Assembly (NCBI GenBank): GCA_002505325.1
Contig: DAUV01000117.1
Span: 1-6,576 of the forward strand
From: Euryarchaeota archaeon UBA623
GTDB taxonomy: Archaea; Thermoplasmatota; Poseidoniia; Poseidoniales; Thalassarchaeaceae
Length of the DNA: 6,576 nt
Direction: 5' to 3'
Of this stretch, positions 1-6,000 are shown piece after piece (position 1 is the stretch's first letter; every line of letters begins with the position of its first letter). The notes beneath the pieces were generated by a model. That model was not told where the DNA came from, did no database searches, and worked only from the letters and a program-made list of their open reading frames with translations. The translations under genes were made by a program, and so were the position numbers.

Positions 1-119
1 CCACCGACCTTTTTCAGGCCGTACTTCTCTTTGAGAGCATGCTCTTCGTCAATCCTGGCTTGCTTCCAAGGGTGAGTAGGGGTGCGAATCTTGGCCCTTG
101 CGAACTTTGGATCTCCCAT
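1..119 (-). CDS. rps4: Ribosomal protein S4 (uS4), archaeal type, N-terminal fragment
   Basis: This is the first 39 codons of small-subunit ribosomal protein S4, a primary 16S rRNA-binding protein that helps start 30S assembly. The reading frame begins with ATG at 119-117 and runs off the left window edge, so only the N-terminus is present. The start MGDPKFAR, followed by TPTHPWK and then EEHALKEKYGLKK, is characteristic of archaeal S4: the conserved 'GDPKFxR' opening, the 'P-HPW' motif, and a charged helix ending in KYGLK. The start is supported by a GAGGTGA Shine-Dalgarno sequence 4 nt upstream. The gene lies 9 bp behind S13 in the usual archaeal S13-S4 order and is surely co-transcribed with it. 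The rRNA-binding S4 domain itself is outside the window. Confidence 0.94.
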   Translation of the reverse strand, partial: MGDPKFARAKIRTPTHPWKQARIDEEHALKEKYGLKKVG

Positions 120-130
120 CTACTCACCTC
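120..130 (-). promoter_or_regulatory. Shine-Dalgarno site of S4 overlapping the S13 stop codon
   Basis: On the minus strand the S13 TGA stop (131-129) runs straight into the sequence GAGGTGA (130-124), followed by GTAG and the S4 ATG. The ribosome-binding site of S4 therefore shares bases with the S13 stop codon. A ribosome terminating on S13 would sit on the S4 initiation region, which is the arrangement expected for translational coupling. The coupling itself is inferred. Confidence 0.7.
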
Positions 131-590
131 ACTTCTTCCTCTCGACGCCGAGCGTAGAGCCCTTGCGGCCGTTTGATCTGAGCCTCTGCCCACGTACTTT
201 GTGACCGGTTCGGTGCCTCATTCCACGGTATGCCTTGACTCCGGCGATACGGGAGACATCATCGTCACGGGTCAATTTGACTTCAGTGGCGACGATGTGA
301 GCATCTTCGTTGGTCTCAAGATCTCGCTGGCGGTTGACCAGCCACCAAGGGACTGTCGTAGCGTACTCATCTATGGAGTTACGCAGGCGGTCCTGTTCAT
401 CATCTGACAGATGACCTCCTAGTTTCTTACCATTGATGTCAGCCAAGCGGCAGATTTGCTGAGAAGTCCTCATTCCTATGCCCTTGATTGAGGTTAGACC
501 GATGGCAATTGGGCGCAGACCGTCGATGTCGCTATCAGCCATCCGTAGGATGTAGGAGAAATCATCTCCGAGTTCAGCATCTTCAGGCAT
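129..590 (-). CDS. rps13: Ribosomal protein S13 (uS13), archaeal/eukaryotic long form
   Basis: S13 sits in the head of the small ribosomal subunit, contacting 16S rRNA, the P-site tRNA and bridges to the large subunit. The 153-residue product shows the archaeal hallmarks in order: YILRMADSDIDG (13-24), the helix-turn-helix GIGMRTSQQIC (37-47), a central region with LSDDE and WWLVNRQRD (82-90), and the basic tail YRGMRHRTGHKVRGQRLRSN (121-140) ending in ERKK. Its length fits the archaeal family (about 150 residues). I start it at ATG 590 rather than the in-frame ATG at 632: the shorter form begins about 12 residues before the conserved ILR motif, as in relatives, and a GGGGGAA ribosome-binding site (605-599) lies just upstream. 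The 632 start has no convincing site and would add 14 atypical residues. S4 follows after 9 bp. Confidence 0.96.
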   Translation of the reverse strand: MPEDAELGDDFSYILRMADSDIDGLRPIAIGLTSIKGIGMRTSQQICRLADINGKKLGGHLSDDEQDRLRNSIDEYATTVPWWLVNRQRDLETNEDAHIVATEVKLTRDDDVSRIAGVKAYRGMRHRTGHKVRGQRLRSNGRKGSTLGVERKK

Positions 591-637
591 TGTTACGGTT
601 CCCCCGTGTTCACCGGTTACCCGGTGGCCCATTGGGC
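591..637 (-). promoter_or_regulatory. Structured leader of S13: three consecutive small hairpins
   Basis: Read on the minus strand, three inverted repeats follow one another just before the S13 start. First is GCCC/GGGC (637-634 with 630-627, loop AAT). Next is a perfect 6-bp stem CACCGG/CCGGTG (626-621 with 616-611) closed by GTAA, a GNRA-type tetraloop. Last is ACGG/CCGT (607-604 with 598-595), whose loop GGGAA contains part of the probable Shine-Dalgarno sequence. This could be a translational operator controlling the S13-S4 operon. The stems are seen in the sequence; the regulatory role is inferred. The last stem is only 4 bp and weak. Confidence 0.4.
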
Positions 638-654
638 ATCTGGGCGACCTACCA

Positions 655-672
655 TCCCTATTTGAACCGATT
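655..672 (-). promoter_or_regulatory. Weak TATA-like element that could serve the S13-S4 operon
   Basis: The minus strand reads TTCAAATA at about 666-659. This is the most AT-rich stretch between the methyltransferase and S13 and loosely resembles an archaeal box A. Transcription starting about 25 bp downstream would begin near 636, just ahead of the S13 leader hairpins. The element overlaps one arm of the inverted repeat at 661-697, and no clear BRE is visible. The operon could equally be read through from the methyltransferase gene. Confidence 0.2.
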
Positions 673-697
673 GGACGCCCCTTCGGGGCGGTTCAAA
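661..697 (-). repeat. Compound inverted repeat directly after the methyltransferase stop
   Basis: Immediately after the TAG stop of the methyltransferase, the minus strand reads GTTTGAAC-type bases that pair with a second arm. The outer arms are TTTGAAC (697-691) and GTTCAAA (667-661). Inside them is a 6-bp GC-only stem, CGCCCC (690-685) with GGGGCG (681-676), closed by a 3-base loop GAA. A short unpaired segment (675-668) lies on one side. No T-rich run follows on either strand, so it is not a classic intrinsic terminator. It may end or stabilise the upstream message, or form the top of the S13 leader. Confidence 0.5.
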
Positions 698-1999
698 CTA
701 CTCCTTGCATACGACATACAGGCTCTGTCTGCCAGAGTCCCGCTCGATTTCTAAGTCCACCATGAAGCCATTAGTGCCCTCAATCTCCTTCAATTCTCGA
801 TTCAACCTGCGCTGTAGTGTCGGATGAATATCCGGGTCGAGATTACAGCGCAGCGTAATCTTGCCAATTCCGTTTCTCGCTACTGATGCCGCGACTTGGT
901 CGATGGTATGTAGCTCAGGGGAGCTGAGTCTATGCTGAACAATCTCACCAGTAGCCACGACGAAACCATCGATATCCTCTGACTTGATTAGGGGGTCAGT
1001 GTGTATGAGGATAGGCCGGCGGCCTTCCAGACGCAGCCAAGAGTGTCCGCAGTCTTGAGGCAGCGCACGCTCCAACCAAGCTTCCTGAAGGCCGCTCTGC
1101 ACCAGAGCAGAGTCAACTATCGTCATGTGGGCGCCATAAGGGGGGGGCTTACTCATATGGGAAACCTCGGATATCGAGGGGGAACCTTCGATTGAGGCGA
1201 TGACATGCTTCGTCCCCATCCTTACGCACCTGTGGCTAGCGCTCGAAGAGAGCGCACCGACCCACAGTGAGAGTCTATCCACCCTACCTCCGCCTTGACT
1301 CAACCACTCCCAGGTACGACTCACTCCTGGAAAGGAAGTCTCGATGTTGGCTTCTACGATGGACTGCTGCACCTCTCCGAGTCTCGGAGACAGGTCGAGC
1401 AGCACAGCTGGACCACTAGGTCCACTCTGTAGGTGTTCGGCCCAACCGCGCAGGACAGGTCCGATGGAAGGTTCCATCTCATCCACATCGTGATTCTGAG
1501 CATCACGCGGTCGAGCTGGATCCAGATGTAGCATGGCGATAGGAGGGTGAGCACGCGTACCAGCCTCACGCAAACTGTTCCAGTACTCCGTAATGGCTCC
1601 CTCGGCGTCAGACCCATCGCCAATGATTACACGATCCATTGAGCGCTGCAAGTCCTCCTCCTCGGAGTTGATGTGCATGTTCGCCGCACACAGCACTGCG
1701 ATGTTCCCATCCATCTCGATTCCCAAAGAGGGCCGCTTCAGCACCTGCGAGTAGGCAACAAGTTGCAGGCCAGACCCCGCGGCCGCATCGAGGATAACTC
1801 CAGCTGGAAGCACGTTGGAATCTATGCTGTTTGCCCGTGAGAGTGCTATGAACCACGGTGTGGAGAGCCTCCGCATGTCTTCAGTCATGTGAAAGGCAGG
1901 CTCCCCGCGCCGAGCCGGCTCGGCCTTGGCCCGCTTCCTTGCTTCCTTGACAATCTGCGCCGATGGGTTCAGCGCGGTGTGTCGACTACCCTCTCCCAT
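698..1999 (-). CDS. Class I SAM-dependent methyltransferase, THUMP-like family
   Basis: Predicted to transfer a methyl group from S-adenosylmethionine, probably to RNA; the substrate is unknown. In 433 residues it shows a preceding helix with RRLSTPWFIALSRAN (43-57, resembling the family's 'RyATPe.VA..RA' segment), the SAM-binding glycine loop VILDAAAGSGLQ (68-79), an acidic ribose-binding strand LGIEMD (92-97), the motif-IV-like HLDPARP (158-164, family usual DPARR), and LLDLSPR (200-206) followed by LSLWVGALS (244-251). The C-terminal half resembles the THUMP-like/ferredoxin-like tail, with IVDSALVQSGL (294-304) and GIGKITLRCNLDPDIH (377-392). The ATG start is supported by GGAGG seven bases upstream. 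It lies 40 bp after the FKBP-like gene, probably co-transcribed, and directly upstream of S13, which fits a translation-related role. It lacks the motifs of Trm1 and a true THUMP domain. Family confidence is good, function confidence low. Confidence 0.78.
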   Translation of the reverse strand: MGEGSRHTALNPSAQIVKEARKRAKAEPARRGEPAFHMTEDMRRLSTPWFIALSRANSIDSNVLPAGVILDAAAGSGLQLVAYSQVLKRPSLGIEMDGNIAVLCAANMHINSEEEDLQRSMDRVIIGDGSDAEGAITEYWNSLREAGTRAHPPIAMLHLDPARPRDAQNHDVDEMEPSIGPVLRGWAEHLQSGPSGPAVLLDLSPRLGEVQQSIVEANIETSFPGVSRTWEWLSQGGGRVDRLSLWVGALSSSASHRCVRMGTKHVIASIEGSPSISEVSHMSKPPPYGAHMTIVDSALVQSGLQEAWLERALPQDCGHSWLRLEGRRPILIHTDPLIKSEDIDGFVVATGEIVQHRLSSPELHTIDQVAASVARNGIGKITLRCNLDPDIHPTLQRRLNRELKEIEGTNGFMVDLEIERDSGRQSLYVVCKE

Positions 2000-2006
2000 G
2001 CTGGCG

Positions 2007-2011
2007 CCTCC
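2007..2011 (-). promoter_or_regulatory. Shine-Dalgarno site of the methyltransferase gene
   Basis: The minus strand reads GGAGG followed by a 7-base spacer CGCCAGC and the ATG at 1999. It is the strongest ribosome-binding site in the window and fixes the methyltransferase start. The 40-bp gap to the upstream stop holds no evident promoter, so this gene is probably the second in a unit with the FKBP-like gene. Confidence 0.7.
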
Positions 2012-2039
2012 AAGAACTTGGTCAAGTCACTTTCGCGTC

Positions 2040-2996
2040 CTAAGTGATGGGGCCTCTGTTGATACTCAGTTCGAATCGTAGCCAGGAATTCTGCAGTTCG
2101 TGACCATCGTTATTGCCATAGGCGATGGGAGGAGGAAGCAGTGTGGTGTGAGAGGTACCGGTGCTGATTCCAGGAATCAGTCCCCTGTCGCTGTCTATGT
2201 CCAATCCAATGGCAGACCAGCCGAAACCGTCGATGTAAGTAGGGTCATCCCCTGCCGTTACGAGCAGATCCCCTTCGTCCAACTGATCTCCAGTGTCGGC
2301 GTCCCACACTACATAGTGAACCTCGATTCTATCATTATCGTTGATGTGCATCTCTCGCTCCTCGGTGCCCTTGAACATGTTCACGTCGAGCAGCACCTCG
2401 GCATCCACTACGGTAAGGTGGCTGACGGCTACTGTTATGCTGCCCTCGGTGATGTCTTCGGTAAGTTCGAGCTCGACAATCCCGGCTTCGTTACTCTCTA
2501 GAGTCATCAGATCGCTGGTGTTGTCGGAGCCTGAGAACAAGACTCCTGGGCCCCTGATTTCCAGAACTAGATCAACAGTGGTGTTGCCGCGGTTGTACAC
2601 AGCCACACTGGCACGATCATCATCTCCTTGATGCTCCCAGTCGCACCGCAACTCGCCAGGATAGAGAAACACGTCGTCCTGATCTGAGAGGCTCTCCGGC
2701 CAGACCCAGTCACTCTCTCTTGGAGAGCAGGTATCGAACAGCAGATCAACCTCCCAGGCCAGCCGTCCGTCGATGGCCGGAGCCTCGACGGAGGGTCCGA
2801 AGGAATCCTCGAGATCCGCACTGAAGTTCCAGGCCGCCCAGCCAACCCATATTGCCGATAGAAGCAGAACCAATGCGGTGCCAAGTGAGAGCATCAGAGT
2901 GGCTCTGGGTACCGTCATCTCGTTGATGCCTAATGGGACGGGCGGGTGCTCGACCTCGTCGGGCGTGTCCGATATCCAAGACCTTGTCACGGTCAC
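2040..2996 (-). CDS. Membrane-anchored extracytoplasmic protein with a divergent C-terminal FKBP-type prolyl isomerase-like domain
   Basis: The 318-residue product has a short cytosolic N-terminus, one membrane segment at about 32-56 (after R31), and a very acidic outside portion. Residues about 78-212 look beta-rich, with alternating hydrophobic strands such as ASVAVYNRGN and two cysteines (C90, C118) that could form a disulfide. Three N-glycosylation sequons are present (N57, N138, N159). Residues about 217-313 resemble an FKBP domain: RIEVHYVVWDADTG (223-236), YIDGF (254-258), GISTG (276-280), LLPPPIAYG (286-294) and LRFELSI (306-312). By alignment from memory, Y228, D240, I255, F258, Y293 and F308 match FKBP12 pocket residues Y26, D37, I56, W59, Y82 and F99. 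About ten residues are inserted after YIDGF. Likely role: a foldase or proline-binding module at the cell surface. GTG 2996 is the first possible start, because an in-frame TGA lies at 3002-3000. M27 (2918) is an alternative but would leave only a few residues before the membrane segment. Confidence 0.72.
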   Translation of the reverse strand: MTVTRSWISDTPDEVEHPPVPLGINEMTVPRATLMLSLGTALVLLLSAIWVGWAAWNFSADLEDSFGPSVEAPAIDGRLAWEVDLLFDTCSPRESDWVWPESLSDQDDVFLYPGELRCDWEHQGDDDRASVAVYNRGNTTVDLVLEIRGPGVLFSGSDNTSDLMTLESNEAGIVELELTEDITEGSITVAVSHLTVVDAEVLLDVNMFKGTEEREMHINDNDRIEVHYVVWDADTGDQLDEGDLLVTAGDDPTYIDGFGWSAIGLDIDSDRGLIPGISTGTSHTTLLPPPIAYGNNDGHELQNSWLRFELSINRGPIT

Positions 2997-3003
2997 TTGT
3001 CAC
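2983..3003. repeat. Three short direct repeats at the FKBP-like gene start
   Basis: The pentamer GTCAC (GTGAC on the coding strand) occurs at 2986-2990, 2992-2996 and 2999-3003; the outer two copies extend to the octamer CTTGTCAC. They surround the GTG start codon at 2996. They could be an operator or a chance cluster. Each copy supplies a GTG triplet; those at 2996 and 2990 are in the same frame, so the exact start could be either. Confidence 0.4.
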
Positions 3004-3045
3004 TACCGTGTGTCATCAACGTTGGCCCGTTCGGTATTGTCGGCG

Positions 3046-3059
3046 TATTCATTTTGAAA
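3046..3059 (-). promoter_or_regulatory. Possible TATA-like promoter element for the FKBP-like gene
   Basis: The minus strand reads TTTCAAAATGAATA, the most AT-rich segment in the 97-bp gap between the giant membrane protein and the FKBP-like gene. It lies about 50 bp upstream of the GTG start, so a transcript starting about 25 bp downstream would carry a leader of roughly 30 nt. The match to archaeal box A is loose and no clear BRE precedes it, so this is tentative. Confidence 0.28.
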
Positions 3060-3072
3060 GCTGGTAACTGCC

Positions 3073-3091
3073 TCGCAACACCTCGTTGCGA
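3073..3091 (-). terminator. Perfect hairpin just after the giant membrane-protein gene
   Basis: A 7-bp perfect inverted repeat, TCGCAAC (3091-3085 on the minus strand) with GTTGCGA (3079-3073), encloses a 5-base loop. It begins two bases after the TAA stop of the giant gene. No long T-run follows, only TTTC about 20 bases downstream, so it is at best a weak terminator or a 3'-end stabiliser. Together with the AT-rich element that follows, it suggests a transcription-unit boundary. Confidence 0.45.
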
Positions 3092-3093
3092 CC

Positions 3094-6000
3094 TTAGTCC
3101 TTGACCATCTGTGCCTCATTACGTAGACCTAGCCAGGACACCACTCCCAACTCTGCGGCCACCACCATCAATGCAATCAGCAGCGTCGTTGGTTCGAATA
3201 TACCGGGCACAAATATCAGTGCGCTTAGAATAGCCACCACCAAATCGACCAGCCCCCAAACCCTCAGGGTTCGCCGCAATTGCAGTATTCCTACCACCCA
3301 CACTGTGGTCGAAAGCACAATCAGTAGTACGGGAAGCAGTACCGAGGTAGCGTGATGGGCAATGGCGACGATGATGATTAGCAGATGCGAGTCGGCGGCC
3401 AGCATCATGGACCAACTCTCTCCCTTCAGAGGAACGGTTAGTGCTAACAGTGCAAGCAACAGCAGTCCGACCCCCATCGTGGTCTCTGGAAACACATCGA
3501 GGACTGGTTCGTACCAGTTCCCTATGGCGTAGAGTGCCATCAGACCGGCTGGAACCGCCAGACCGATGGCCCAAGGTTGACGGTATCTCCAACCCTGTTC
3601 AACGGCGCTCGCCACAGCCAGTATGCCGGCTGGACCAAATGATAACATCACCACGAACAGGCTACGAGAACCGCGTCCAGAGGATCCCTTCCAGTCATCT
3701 CTGCCTAGTTTCTCTCTCTTTCTGTCCACCCACACATCAACTAGGACAACAAGTACCAACACCGACTCTAGCACCATCCAAGGAACCCCCCAATCGAGAA
3801 TATCTCCTCCAAATGGATCAATCGTCAGAGGATAGGGCAGCGCCTCGACCATCACAGCCCCCAGAATCCTCCCAGCCAGCAGGGGCATGACAATCCAGTC
3901 GAGAGCGACTGGTATCCTGTCCAACAACCTGTCCTGACCAATCAGTGATATCGCCACCAATTCCACCAATAAGACAACCAGCACGGCCATGTCAAGAAGG
4001 TCCTCGTTGCTGCTGCCAGGGCCAATGTGGGATACGACGTGAATTGCAACCAGTCCTGCAATCGCCATTGCAATCGGCATCTCTAATCCCATAATATGGG
4101 GGAGCTCCAGTTCGAGACTCTTGGTGCGCGACCTAGCAAGGGAGATTAGAGCAGTCGCGAAGATTCCTATGGCCACCAACATGAGTGGATTTGTACCATT
4201 GAGCAGACCCAGAATGATTCCCACACCGAGTATCAGTGAGAGCACCGCTAGTACGACCATCGGCTTGTGACTCACGTCGGTCACGTAGAGCTCCTCAAGG
4301 TCATCAGTGCCAGATTTCTCCCTCTGCTTGCTACGCTTGGCCTCCAGTTCGGCCAGACGTGGATCGTAGGTAGCAACACCACCCTCAGGACCCTCCTCTA
4401 GCCCACTTGATTCTGCAGCCATCTCGATGCGCGCATCGCGCTTGGACACTGACTTCAGCTCAGCCCGCAATTCACCTCGGGCCACCAACCAGAGAGAGCT
4501 GACCACGAACATCGCTAGCGAGATAATCTCCGCTGTCTTGTTCTCCAACTCAAAGGAGAGGGCGATGGTGATTACCAGCAACCACAGGGCCGCCAACGCG
4601 GGATTGAGCAACTTCTCTATGCTCCCCGCGCGAGGCAGATAGGTTGCGAGCACTGCAGCCGAGCACATCACCGCAGCGATGCCGACATCGATTTCGGGTA
4701 GTGTACCCGTCGATTCGAGCAAATTTACTGGCTGTCTTCCCGAGAGAGCCAACAGCAATGGTAGACTCATCAGCCCCAATCCGTTGGTGTACAGTTTCTC
4801 ATCACTAGGAGCTCTGGTCAGCATCAGAGAAACTAGGGATAGGCAGAGCAGCGCCGTCAGAGGCACAAACATCCCGTGCCTCCATTGGATTGCGAGTACA
4901 GCTACAGCGAGAATCGCAGCCATGCCGCCGGCATCGCCGATTCTTATTCCGGCAATCTCCGAGCCGATGTGTAGGGTGGTTAGAAGAAACAGTACCAGTA
5001 GGAGTGAGATGGCAGTGAAACCGCCGAAATGAGACATGAATATCAACGTGAACAATGGCAACCACCAGCCCAAAGACCAGAGCTGTAAAGCCCCTGAGTC
5101 ACGGATTGAAGCTGAGATCTCAGATACCCCGAGGAAGCGGGCAGCGAGGTTGACACCAGATTCTCCTAATCTGACGTTGACTATAATCATCAGAACGCAG
5201 GACAGAGCGAGATATGCTCCTAGGGGCACGGGCTCGAGATCGACCATACTGCCGGGATCGAGCACATCATTTGCGACCAACAGTGTCCTAACAGTCTCCT
5301 CCACCAATTCCTCGAGAAGCACCCAACTCCACGGCAGCAGAACTGTTACTCCGGCAAGCGAAGGAGACTCTCGCTGTACTGCGAGCACGGCGGTCCCGAT
5401 ATGTAACAAACCCAGCAGACCCAGCAACAGCTTCCCTCCGTCACCACCCCTGGCATTGGAATCGACCGGGACCAGTATGACAAGCAGAGTGAGTACGACA
5501 ATGGCTCCCAACCACAACACCCTGTCAGTCACTCGGTCCTGATCGCGTAGCAGTACGAAACCGGTGACGATAGTGGCAAGAATCGTAAAGAGTTCGTAAG
5601 AATCGAGATTGCCAATCAAGCTACCTGAGGCATGTCCAGCAATCAGCACGCCTATCAGAGGGAAGGCAGACACCCCGAGAGGAACCGCCACCCGTTTCTT
5701 ATCGACCCCTCTGACTGAGAGGTATGAACCACCGAAGGCTGCGCCGAGGAAAGCCACCATTCCCAGTGCATATCCGGTGTCCTCGCGGTTGCTGGTGACG
5801 GCTAGAAGCGCTCCAACCATCCCCATGGAAACCGATACACCCCAGAGTCCTGGCATACCTAAACCGAGTGCCTTGAAAGCCTGCGAGAACCAGTTCTCTT
5901 CATGTGCGAATCGCGCTGCCATGGTCGCATTGATGCCTGTAACAGTCATCAGGAGAAGGAACAGAAGCAAAGGGTCATCGAGAGCGAGTATCCTCAGAGA

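Noticed and set aside
661..697. A tRNA remnant, suggested by the GGTTCAAAT string resembling a T-loop
   Set aside because: No acceptor stem, D-arm or anticodon arm can be placed around it; the string is better explained as one arm of the inverted repeat.
201..754. Plus-strand open frames at 201-407 and 488-754
   Set aside because: They run antisense to the clearly real S13 gene and across its leader, with no ribosome-binding site or recognisable product.
1354..1856. Minus-strand alternative frames at 1354-1623 and 1608-1856
   Set aside because: They are embedded in the methyltransferase gene in another frame and would disrupt the SAM-binding motifs of the main frame.
698..1999. Trm1 (tRNA guanine-26 dimethyltransferase) or Trm5 as identity of the methyltransferase
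   Set aside because: Both occur in archaea and similar contexts, but the DPARP motif, the LLDLSPR strand and the C-terminal tail fit the THUMP-like family better, and the Trm1/Trm5 signature segments are not seen.
2100..2631. Plus-strand open frames at 2100-2501 and 2341-2631
   Set aside because: They are opposite the FKBP-like gene, whose frame has the membrane segment and FKBP landmarks; the antisense products show nothing coherent.
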